Of a stretch of DNA of 64,000 bases, positions 1 to 10,200 are shown one piece after another. Position numbers and translations under genes: made by a program. Each line of letters opens with the position of its first letter. Positions within the stretch are counted from its first letter, which is position 1. The stretch spans positions 43,501 to 107,500 of the forward strand of contig JAODUO010001090.1 of assembly GCA_025642075.2 (NCBI GenBank), written 5' to 3'. This DNA is from Ridgeia piscesae (taxonomy: Eukaryota > Annelida > Polychaeta > Sabellida > Siboglinidae). Below the pieces are notes generated by a model, which ran no database searches, was not told the DNA's origin, and saw nothing but the letters and a program-made list of their open reading frames with translations.

Positions 1-533
1 TTACAATTAGTTGTCCTAAATAGTCAAACTCTCTCCCTTTGAACTTAGTCTCAAGTACTGGTAATATACTAATATCTTCCGAACTAAAGTACTCATTTAG
101 GTTTTCTGCCATTAAGAATCCCTCTGTTATTATGTTTCCATCACTACCTTCTAGAGGACCGACCTTATCCTGAACTTTCTGTTTACTTCGAACATACGCA
201 TAAAAACTCTTGCTGTCATGTTTTATATTAAAAGCTATTTTTGTTCGTAGCTTCTCTTTGAATTTCTAATTTCAGCTGTAGCTTGATTAAGTGCTTCTTT
301 ATAAATGCTATAGTCTTCTTCACTTCCAGTATGTCTATATCTCTTCCACATAATTTGCTTGTACTTGATTTTTCTAATGGCTTCCTTCGATAAGTGTTTC
401 TTCTTTGACCGTTTCCCCTGTTTTTTCAAGGGTACAAATTTGTCAACGACGCAGTCAATTTCACTCTTTAAAATATTCCAGCATTCTGTTGCTATCTTAT
501 TCTTCAGTGTGTTATTCCAGTCTATCTTTGCTA
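1..533 (-). mobile_element. LINE fragment (linker to early RT region), runs off the left edge
   Basis: The reverse complement matches the better LINE copy at about 24556-25101 almost base for base. It covers the basic linker between the endonuclease and reverse transcriptase, ending just before the RT core. Relative to that copy it lacks 12 bp in frame, near position 85. The 5' (right) end stops abruptly against the CACACG microsatellite, as expected for a 5'-truncated LINE insertion or a later rearrangement; the other end is cut by the window. It is non-functional as seen here. Its close similarity to the 24-kb copy suggests a young family. The clade (CR1/Jockey-like) is inferred from the reverse transcriptase in the longer copy. 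Confidence 0.9.
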
Positions 534-1487
534 GCGCACACGCACACGCACACGCACACGCACACGCACACGCACACGCACACGCACACGCACACGCACA
601 CGCACACGCACACGCACACGCACACGCACACGCACACGCACACGCACACGCACACGCACACGCACACGCACACGCACACGCACACGCACACGCACACGCA
701 CACGCACACGCAACGCACACGCACACGCACACGCACACGCACACGCACACGCACACGCACACGCACACGCACACGCACACGCACACGCACACGCACACGC
801 ACACGCACACGCACACGCACACGCACACGCACACGCACACGCACACGCACACGCACACGCACACGCACACGCACACGCACACGCACACGCACACGCACAC
901 GCACACGCACACGCACACGCACACGCACACGCACACGCACACGCACACGCACACGCACACGCACACGCACACGCACAACGCACACGCACACGCACACGCA
1001 CACGCACACGCACACGCACACGCACACGCACACGCCACACGCACCGCACCCGCACCCGCACAGCACACGCACACGCACACGCACACGCACACGCACACGC
1101 ACACGCACACGCACACGCACACGCACACGCACACGCACACGCACACGCACACGCACACGCACACGCACACGCACACGCACACGCACACGCACACGCACAC
1201 GCACACGCACCGCACCGCACACGCACACGCACACGCACACGCACACGCACACGCACACGCACACGCACACGCACACGCACACGCACACGCACACGCACAC
1301 GCACCGCACACGCACACGCACACGCACCACGCACACGCACACGCACACGCACACGCACACGCACACGCACACGCACACGCACACGCACACGCACACGCAC
1401 ACGCACACGCACACGCACACGCACACGCGACACGCGCACACGCGCACACGCACACACGCACACACGCACACACGCACACACGCACAC
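534..1487. repeat. (CACACG)n hexamer microsatellite, about 950 bp
   Basis: This is nearly pure CACACG with a handful of one-base slips (for example around 711, 977, 1036-1062, 1210 and 1303) and a right edge of CACACGCG/CACACA variants. The strict pyrimidine-purine alternation is a Z-DNA-prone sequence. Long open frames exist in several frames and on both strands only because the unit is a multiple of three without stops; they are not genes. Confidence 0.97.
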
Positions 1488-2098
1488 CTGGATTGGTAAA
1501 ATACAAATCCGCAATGTACAGTACAAGTTGAAATACTTTTCAGTTTGCCACAAGTACCCCTTTATAAATAGGCAAATACAAAGTACTTTATATGAAAAAA
1601 CACAAATGCAAAGTATTCTGAAAATATGTGTCTACTTTGTAATCTTGTAGATATAACTGAGAATATGCCTGCATGTCTGCAATACCAGACATTAAACTAT
1701 CATTACATTAAGCTAAGGTAACTACGTCTACCACATTTAAGAGATGATGCCATTTAATTGAGTCCTGGCTTCAAATCCCGCCGACAGGTAAGAGACTGTG
1801 TTTATCCTCCTCTTTATGCGTTTAAACCAATCCACATATTATAGTCGTGTACCTTCACTTATGTTTTATGTCATGGATATTTGCGCAAATTAAGAATACA
1901 TGTACAGAAAATGTCATTACAGCTATGCATGCAATCATGTGAATCAGTTCATTAACGAAAACATAATAAGTACTTGGAACAAAACTTGCCATGTCCAAGT
2001 ACCTTGACGGTCAAGTACACCATGCACCAGTCTAGCGGTCACGTGATGGCGTGTCCTTGGCGTAGGCACGTACGACTAATGGCCGACATAAATTTGGT
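1488..2098. other. Unique AT-rich sequence, no gene seen
   Basis: I find no coding signal here. At about 1762-1790 there is a stretch resembling a tRNA B box (ggcttcaaatccc) that could be a worn SINE remnant, but no convincing A box lies at the right distance, so I do not call an element. Confidence 0.5.
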
Positions 2099-2299
2099 CG
2101 GGCAGGGCGGGCAGGGCGGGCAGGGCGGGCAGGGCGGGCAGGGCGGGCAGGGCGGGCAGGGCGGGCAGGGCGGGCAGGGCGGGCAGGGCGGGCAGGGCGG
2201 GCAGGGCGGGCAGGGCGGGCAGGGCGGGCAGGGCGGGCAGGGCGGGCAGGGCGGGCAGGGCGGGCAGGGCGGGCAGGGCGGGCAGGGCGGGCAGGGCGA
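2099..2299. repeat. 9-bp tandem array (GGGCAGGGC)n, about 22 copies
   Basis: The array is perfect or nearly so. Three-G runs alternate with 2- and 1-base loops (GGG-CA-GGG-C), which fits the classical G-quadruplex pattern many times over on the + strand. The Gly-Gln open frame and the Pro-Cys frame on the other strand are by-products of the 9-bp unit. Confidence 0.97.
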
Positions 2300-2560
2300 A
2301 CCCTCTACGGACATTAACATGTGAATATTTCCCTCAGTTAGAAGCGTTTGTCCACGTGTGCTTGATTCGTAGCGTGGAGGAGACTTGACTAGGCGTATGT
2401 ACGACACGATTCATTGTCACACCGTTGTGGTTAATTTGGTCGCCTACAAATCACTAACCACTTTTTGTGTGGGTCCCTTGATACCATATTTCCCAGGTGC
2501 AAAGAACAACAAGAAATGTTATCGACATTATTAAATAACCGTTCACCTACATGGCATCTA

Positions 2561-4160
2561 CCGGTCTTACAATTCGAATTACCGAACTACCAGTCTTACA
2601 ACTTGAGCTACCGAACTACCAGTCTTACAACTCTAACTACCAGTTTTACAACTCGAACTACCGAACTACCAGTCTTACAACTTGAGCTACCGAACTACCA
2701 GTCTTAAAACTCGAACTACCGAACTACCAGTCTTACAACTCGAACTACCAAACTACCAGTCTTACAACTCGAACTACCGAACTACCAGTCTTACAACTCG
2801 AACTACCGAACTACCAGTCTTACAACTTAAGCTACCGAACTACCAGTCTTAAAACTCGAATTACCGAACTACCAGTCTTAAAACTCGAACTACCGAACTA
2901 CCAGTCTTACAACTCGAACTACCGAACTACCAGTCTTACAACTCGAACTACCGAACTACCAGTCTTACAACTTGAGCTACCGAACTACCAGTCTTAAAAC
3001 TCGAACTACCGAACTACCAGTCTTACAACTCGAACTACCGAACATCCAGTCTTACAACTCGAACTACCGAACAGCCAGTCTTACAACTCGAACTACCGAA
3101 TTATCAGTCTTACAACTCGAACTACCGAACTACCAGTCTTACTACTCGAACTACCGAAGTACAGTCTTATAACTTGAACTACCGGTCTTACAATTCGAAT
3201 TACCGAACTACCAGTCTTACAACTTGAGCTACAGAACTACCAGTCTTACAACTCTAACTACCAGTCTTACAACTCGAACTAACGAACTATCTGTCTTACA
3301 ACTCGAAATAATACCGAACCACCAGTCTTAAATTCGAACTACCGACCGAACTACCTGTCTTACAACTTGAGCTACCGAAATACCAATCATACAACTCAAA
3401 CTACAAGTCTTACAACTCGAACTACCGAACTACCAGTCTTAGAACTGGAGCTACCGAACTACCATCTTACAACTCGAACTACCAGTCTTACAACTCGAAC
3501 TACCAAACTACAAGTCTTACAACTCGAACTTCCGAACTACCAGTCTTACAACTCGAACTACCAAACTACAAGTCTTACAATTCGAACTACCGAACTACCA
3601 GTCTTACAACTCGAACTACCGAACTACCAGTCTTACAACTCGAACTACCGAACTACCAGTCTTACAACTCGATCTACCGAACCACCAGTCTTACAACCTT
3701 ATCTATCGGTCTAACAATATGGTAACTCGAACTGCCGATCCCATAGTCTGATCACTCGAGCTACCGACTTAAAAGTCTTCGAATTGGAGCTACCGACCCA
3801 ATAATCTAACATCCCGAGCTACCGACACAACAGTCTGACAACCCGAGCTACCGACCCAACAGTCTGACAACTCGAGCTACCAACCCAACAATCTGACAAC
3901 TCGAATTATCGTCCCAACAGTATGACAACTCGAGTTACCGACCCAACAGTCTGACAACCCGAGCTACCGACCCAACAGTCTGACAACCCGAGCTACCGAC
4001 CCAACAGTCTGACAACCCGAGCTACCGACCAAGCAGTCTGACAACTTGAATTATTGACCAAACAGTCTTACAACTCGAGCATTCGACGTAACATTCTGGT
4101 AACTCGAGCTATCGACCTACACACTGGCTACTTCAGCTACTGACGTAACAATCTGACAAC
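2561..4160. repeat. 29-bp minisatellite, two subfamilies, about 55 copies
   Basis: The first part (2561-about 3715) has units containing ctaccagtcttacaactcg. The second part (about 3716-4160) has a diverged unit of the same length with the core ccgacccaacagtctgacaa. Units are interrupted by small indels, and the edges are more diverged than the middle. Short Thr/Tyr/Leu-rich open frames arise from the array and are not genes. A third block of the second subfamily lies at 5834-6123. Confidence 0.95.
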
Positions 4161-4289
4161 TCAAGCTTATTTGCTTAGTTAATTAACTAATTAATGTGTT
4201 CTAGAATAAATGTTGTCTTTCTCGTTTCTGATGGGTGACTCCTGGTCGGATTTCGATATAGTCGTGTCGACACTTGACTCGGGCACGAT

Positions 4290-4760
4290 AGCACGTCTTT
4301 GAGTACCTAGACCAGGGAATGCATTTTTCAAGTGCTGCTCCACGCCTCTGGAACAATCTGCCGCTTGCCATGCGTGCCACAGACTGCCTCAGTTCGTTTA
4401 AGAAGCAATGAAGACATTTCTGTTTAATAGAGCGTTTTCACTTTAAAATATTGTTTATAATATCCGAACATTTTTAGTAGCTACTATTTATAAACTATTT
4501 ATTATTTATTTATTTTTAAATTGTAATATAATTAACTATTATTTGTCAGTATTAGTATTTTTGTATTATTAAGACTAATATTATTTATTTATATTGAAAT
4601 AGTTTTACTGATCTATTTATTTTACAACTACGTCTCTATTTTTATGTTAACGTAATCTGTATATTCATGTAAAGTGTAATGCGCCTGTGAATGGTTTTAT
4701 TGCTAGAGATATGGCGTTGACAAATACTGTTATTTATTATATTTATTATTATTATTAGAT
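4290..4760 (+). mobile_element. Old LINE 3'-end relic
   Basis: Around 4344-4440 the translation shows the C-terminal signature common to many non-LTR retrotransposon RT proteins: APRLWNNLPLAMR, then a Phe-Lys-Lys stretch, broken by a stop and a one-base frame slip before KTFLFNRA. It is followed by an AT-rich 3' UTR and a 3' end resembling L2/RTE-type tails (aatgcgcctgtgaatgg, then a TTA-rich tail near 4737-4757). It is far more degraded than the 24-kb LINE and belongs to a different family. Clade assignment is uncertain. Confidence 0.65.
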
Positions 4761-5311
4761 GAATAATTGCTTAGCGTAGATGTGTCGACAGGTGTAAAAT
4801 TTCAAAGTGCATGTGAATCCAGTTCACTTCTCTCGCAACGATATATATAATGCAGATTAACCTCTGTCAACTGTACTTCAATGCAGACCCCCTAACACCC
4901 TATTTTTAACGTCTATGTTACCAAATCACGAAGTGCGGCCATAATAGCAGTAGTAATAGATAAAGTACTTTTATTATTGCATAACCCGCCGAGTTGCCTT
5001 ACCACCCGTTCGTTCCGATGGCATAAATGACAAATATACCACAATCTGTCAATAGTTGTTTCAATGGCCGCGTTTTATTCCATCGTAAAGCTGGCAGCAA
5101 TTCACTTGAAGGCGCGTTCTGTGCAGCTGTTGCATGGTTATTGTTGGCACTGGCGGCTTATTGTCGTTCCTGTATTAACGCGTGCACTAACTCACACGCA
5201 GCGTGGTGCTTACACACAAGTATACACGGAATGTGTGACGTCGAGACAAAAATTAAAAGGAACAATTCGGTTAAATTCCTGACTAAAATGTAAAGGCAAG
5301 TTCTTATATTT
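4761..5311. other. Unique sequence, no supported gene
   Basis: Short open frames at 5027-5293 have no recognisable domain and no splice or promoter context. I see nothing else here. Confidence 0.5.
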
Positions 5312-5833
5312 AACAAGATTTAACAAGATTGCCACCTAGAGATTCAACTCTAGATGGCAGGTGGACTAGGAAGCCATTTGGCTTATCGAGAGTCCAACCT
5401 ATCTATCTAAGTATACCCCGCCCTTCTTAAGTATATGTCAATTTTATTTTTAAATATATTAACACTGCTAGCACCTACACAATCAGCTGATAATCTGTTC
5501 CATTCGTTTACTGTTCTTTGTGAAAATGAAAAATTTCTAATATCTAGTCTACACTGCTTCTTTGCTAATGTAACTCCATGTCCTCTAGTCCTTCTCTCTT
5601 CCTTGACTGTGAAAAATATATTTCTGTCAATATTTTCATATCCATTCAATATTTTAAACACTTCAATCTGATCTCCTCTCAATCTTCTGGTTTCTAGTGT
5701 TGTTAAGCCACATTCTTTTAGACGCATTTCATAACTAATATTCCTGAGTTTTGGTATCATTTTGGTTGCTCTCCTTTGTACTCTTTCTAGCATATCAATA
5801 TCCTTCTTGCGATATGGCCTCCATGCTTGTATA
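5312..5833 (-). mobile_element. LINE 3' fragment (RT C-terminus and 3' UTR)
   Basis: The reverse complement matches about 26174-26690 of the long LINE copy: the RT C-terminal region (MLERVQRRATKM, NEWNRLSAD) and the 3' UTR with its stem-loop. It ends in two copies of a 10-bp tail unit (aatcttgtta). It is truncated at its 5' end inside the word for the LEYC segment, where it meets the 29-bp minisatellite directly. The final coding segment carries about 9 extra bases compared with the 26.5-kb copy, so the two copies differ by small indels. It encodes no complete protein. Confidence 0.92.
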
Positions 5834-6123
5834 CAACTTAAAAGTCTTCGAATTGGAGCTACCGACCCGATAATCTAACATCCCGACCTACCGACCTAAC
5901 AGTCTGACAACTCGAATTATCGTCCCAACAGTCTGACAACTCGAGTTACCGACCCAACAGTCTGACAACCCGAGCTACCGACCCAACAGTCTGACAACCC
6001 GAGCTACCGACCCAACAGTCTGACAACCCGAGCTACCGACCCAACAGTCTGACAACCCGAGCTACCGACCCAACAGTCTGACAACCCGAGCTACCGACCC
6101 AACAGTCTGACAACCCGAGCTAC
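5834..6123. repeat. 29-bp minisatellite, second block
   Basis: These are the same subfamily units as 3716-4160. The block begins with acttaaaagtcttcgaattg, which also occurs at about 3767, so the junction region itself is duplicated. The block runs flush into the 3' end of the SINE at 6124. Confidence 0.93.
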
Positions 6124-6435
6124 CGAGCGCAGTATCCAGTCCACATGACCGTTCAAAGCGCTTTACACTTTACTTCCCTAGCAGACCTGTTCACTCAGAC
6201 ACCATCTCGGCTTCTCTGTGAAGCATCCAGCCATATGCTACAATTAATGCGCGAAGGCTGTTCGTACACATATCCACCACTGTCTTCAGCACGGTACTCA
6301 TTTATATAACTGAGTGAACTGGAGCAATGTAGAGTGAAAAAACTTGTTTTTTTAACACCGAAGCAGAGGATTCGAAACCGGGTTCTCATAGTCTACAGTC
6401 CGAAGCTCTACCCCTGAGCCATTGCGCTCCCACAA
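6124..6435 (-). mobile_element. tRNA-derived SINE, near full length
   Basis: Read on the minus strand, the 5' head carries an A-box-like TGGCTCAGGGGTAGAG and a B-box-like GGTTTCGAATCCT about 45 bases apart, as in RNA polymerase III promoters of tRNA-derived SINEs. A body shared with 31514-31828 and 6867-7143 follows, with a 3' end containing AAAGCGCTTTGA and a GCGC near-terminal motif. The element encodes no protein and would depend on a partner LINE to move. Its 3' end abuts the 29-bp minisatellite with no A-rich tail between them. Confidence 0.88.
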
Positions 6436-6866
6436 CTCAACAGCAGAGGTGGCAAAGGGAACAATATTGATGCGAGAAGGTAATCATTATGAAGAATTTC
6501 ACCAAATCGGTTGACTTCGTTGCATTTATTACAGTTATTGATTGTATTTAGTACGATCTGAATTTTTTTAAATACGTTCGGTGAAAACAAAGCTTCAAAC
6601 TGCAAATACTGGTTCGACTTTATTATATCCAATTTGGTTGGCACTATACCTTTAACATATTTGTCTCTAGTCTTAAGTCAATTGGAAGAATTTAGCATAC
6701 GGCCCAATCCATGCACGAATGTCCAGATACTATATAACTGTCAAACATTTTCTAGATATGCGTGGTATACCTATCGTCCCTTTAACATACAACTCACGAA
6801 TAAATTCTGGTAATTCTACGTTTAGGTACGTTTGTGAACTGTGGAAAGGTACAAGTTTGTATGTAA
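6436..6866. other. AT-rich unique sequence
   Basis: An open frame beginning at 6719 runs into the neighbouring SINE, and a minus-strand frame does the same; neither shows a recognisable domain. I see no feature here. Confidence 0.4.
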
Positions 6867-7143
6867 CGCTGTATCCCATCCTCAGGATTCACCAAAACAC
6901 TTTACACATTATTCCTGCTGCCCAATCGCACACAATTTCAACTCCTCTGGGAAGCTTCCAGCCACGCTGCAATTAATCGGCGAAGATGATACATACAGAT
7001 ATATGCAACACTGTTTATAGCCAGGTACTCATTTATACAGCTGAATGGACTGGAGCAATGTAGAGTGAAAACACTTGTCCAATGTTTTACACGGCAACAC
7101 AGGATTCGAACCCGGTTCTCTACCCACTGTGCCACTCCGCTCC
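6867..7143 (-). mobile_element. tRNA-derived SINE, diverged second copy
   Basis: This has the same organisation as the SINE at 6124-6435: on the minus strand, B box GGGTTCGAATCCT, the shared body around 6965-7080, and a recognisable but decayed 3' region (about 6867-6930). It is more diverged than the neighbouring copy and hence probably older. The tRNA-like head looks shortened around the A box. Confidence 0.82.
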
Positions 7144-7227
7144 ATAAACTATATTGGGTATACTGTCGACAGCATTTTAACTTTGTGGCGGCAAAAAAGT
7201 TTCCCCAGCTTAAAAGCCCATTTACAA

Positions 7228-10200
7228 CAAACCCGACAGTTCTAGTTCCAGTGTTGGTGTTGACTATAAGAGCCTGCAGTAAACCGACAGTTCTAGTTCC
7301 AGTGTTGGTGTTGACTATAAGAGCCTGCAGTAAACCGACAGTTCTAGTTCCAGTGTTGGTGTTGACTATAAGAGCTTGCAGTAAACCGACAGTTCTAGTT
7401 CCAGTGTTGGTGTTGACTATAAGAGCTTGCAGTAAACCGACAGTTCTAGTTCCAGTGTTGGTGTTGACTATAAGAGCCTGCAGTAAACCGACAGTTCTAG
7501 TTCCAGTGTTGGTGTTGACTATAAGAGCATGCAGTAAACCGACAGTTCTAGTTCCAGTGTTGGTGTTGACTATAAGAGCCTGCAGTAAACCGACAGTTCT
7601 AGTTCCAGTGTTGGTGTTGACTATAAGAGCCTGCAGTAAACCGACAGTTCTAGTTCCAGTGTTGGTGTTGACTATAAGAGCTGCAGTAAACCGACAGTTC
7701 TAGTTCCAGTGTTGGTGTTGACTATAAGAGCATGCAGTAAACCGACAGTTCTAGTTCCAGTGTTGGTGTTGACTATAAGAGCTGCAGTAAACCGACAGTT
7801 CTAGTTCCAGTGTTGGTGTTGACTATAAGAGCATGCAGTAAACCGACAGTTCTAGTTCCAGTGTTGGTGTTGACTATAAGAGCTGCAGTAAACCGACAGT
7901 TCTAGTTCCAGTGTTGGTGTTGACTATAAGAGCATGCAGTAAACCGACAGTTCTAGTTCCAGTGTTGGTGTTGACTATAAGAGCATGCAGTAAACCGACA
8001 GTTCTAGTTCCAGTGTTGGGTTGACTATAAGAGCTGCAGTAAACCGACAGTTCTAGTTCCAGTGTTGGTGTTGACTATAAGAGCTGCAGTAAACCGACAG
8101 TTCTAGTTCCAGTGTTGGTGTTGACTATAAGAGCTTGCAGTAAACCGACAGTTCTAGTTCCAGTGTTGGTGTTGACTATAAGAGCTTTCAGTAAACCGAC
8201 AGTTCTAGTTCCAGTGTTGGTGTTGACTATAAGAGCTGCAGTAAACCGACAGTTCTAGTTCCAGTGTTGGTGTTGACTATAAGAGCCTGCAGTAAACCGA
8301 CAGTTCTAGTTCCAGTGTTGGGTTGACTATAAGAGCTGCAGTAAACCGACAGTTCTAGTTCCAGTGTTGGTGTTGACTATAAGAGCTGCAGTAAACCGAC
8401 AGTTCTAGTTCCAGTGTTGGTGTTGACTATAAGAGCCTGCAGTAAACCGACAGTTCTAGTTCCAGTGTTGGGTTGACTATAAGAGCTGCAGTAAACCGAC
8501 AGTTCTAGTTCCAGTGTTGGTGTTGACTATAAGAGCTGCAGTAAACCGACAGTTCTAGTTCCAGTGTTGGTGTTGACTATAAGAGCTGCAGTAAACCGAC
8601 AGTTCTAGTTCCAGTGTTGGTGTTGACTATAAGAGCATGCAGTAAACCGACAGTTCTAGTTCCAGTGTTGGTGTTGACTATAAGAGCTTGCAGTAAACCG
8701 ACAGTTCTAGTTCCAGTGTTGGTGTTGACTATAAGAGCCTGCAGTAAACCGACAGTTCTAGTTCCAGTGTTGGTGTTGACTATAAGAGCCTGCAGTAAAC
8801 CGACAGTTCTAGTTCCAGTGTTGGTGTTGACTATAAGAGCCTGCAGTAAACCGACAGTTCTAGTTCCAGTGTTGGTGTTGACTATAAGAGCTGCAGTAAA
8901 CCGACAGTTCTAGTTCCAGTGTTGGTGTTGACTATAAGAGCATGCAGTAAACCGACAGTTCTAGTTCCAGTGTTGGTGTTGACTATAAGAGCATGCAGTA
9001 AACCGACAGTTCTAGTTCCAGTGTTGGTGTTGACTATAAGAGCCTGCAGTAAACCGACAGTTCTAGTTCCAGTGTTGGTGTTGACTATAAGAGCCTGCAG
9101 TAAACCGACAGTTCTAGTTCCAGTGTTGGTGTTGACTATAAGAGCCTGCAGTAAACCGACAGTTCTAGTTCCAGTGTTGGTGTTGACTATAAGAGCATGC
9201 AGTAAACCGACAGTTCTAGTTCCAGTGTTGGTGTTGACTATAAGAGCTGCAGTAAACCGACAGTTCTAGTTCCAGTGTTGGTGTTGACTATAAGAGCCTG
9301 CAGTAAACCGACAGTTCTAGTTCCAGTGTTGGTGTTGACTATAAGAGCCTGCAGTAAACCGACAGTTCTAGTTCCAGTGTTGGTGTTGACTATAAGAGCC
9401 TGCAGTAAACCGACAGTTCTAGTTCCAGTGTTGGTGTTGACTATAAGAGCCTGCAGTAAACCGACAGTTCTAGTTCCAGTGTTGGTGTTGACTATAAGAG
9501 CATGCAGTAAACCGACAGTTCTAGTTCCAGTGTTGGTGTTGACTATAAGAGCATGCAGTAAACCGACAGTTCTAGTTCCAGTGTTGGTGTTGACTATAAG
9601 AGCATGCAGTAAACCGACAGTTCTAGTTCCAGTGTTGGTGTTGACTATAAGAGCATGCAGTAAACCGACAGTTCTAGTTCCAGTGTTGGTGTTGACTATA
9701 AGAGCATGCAGTAAACCGACAGTTCTAGTTCCAGTGTTGGTGTTGACTATAAGAGCATGCAGTAAACCGACAGTTCTAGTTCCAGTGTTGGTGTTGACTA
9801 TAAGAGCATGCAGTAAACCGACAGTTCTAGTTCCAGTGTTGGTGTTGACTATAAGAGCATGCAGTAAACCGACAGTTCTAGTTCCAGTGTTGGTGTTGAC
9901 TATAAGAGCTTGCAGTAAACCGACAGTTCTAGTTCCAGTGTTGGTGTTGACTATAAGAGCTTGCAGTAAACCGACAGTTCTAGTTCCAGTGTTGGTGTTG
10001 ACTATAAGAGCATGCAGTAAACCGACAGTTCTAGTTCCAGTGTTGGTGTTGACTATAAGAGCCTGCAGTAAACCGACAGTTCTAGTTCCAGTGTTGGTGT
10101 TGACTATAAGAGCCTGCAGTAAACCGACAGTTCTAGTTCCAGTGTTGGTGTTGACTATAAGAGCTTGCAGTAAACCGACAGTTCTAGTTCCAGTGTTGGT

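Noticed and set aside
235..1553. Several overlapping open frames of 320-420 codons (His-Ala, His-Thr, Cys-Val, Arg-Val repeats)
   Set aside because: They are six-frame readings of the CACACG microsatellite; the unit is a multiple of three without stops. The only real coding-derived part is the LINE fragment at 1-533.
6195..6389. Minus-strand open frame, with similar ones at 6938-7135 and 31429-31701
   Set aside because: These are readings of the SINE body; the element is a pol III-type non-coding repeat.
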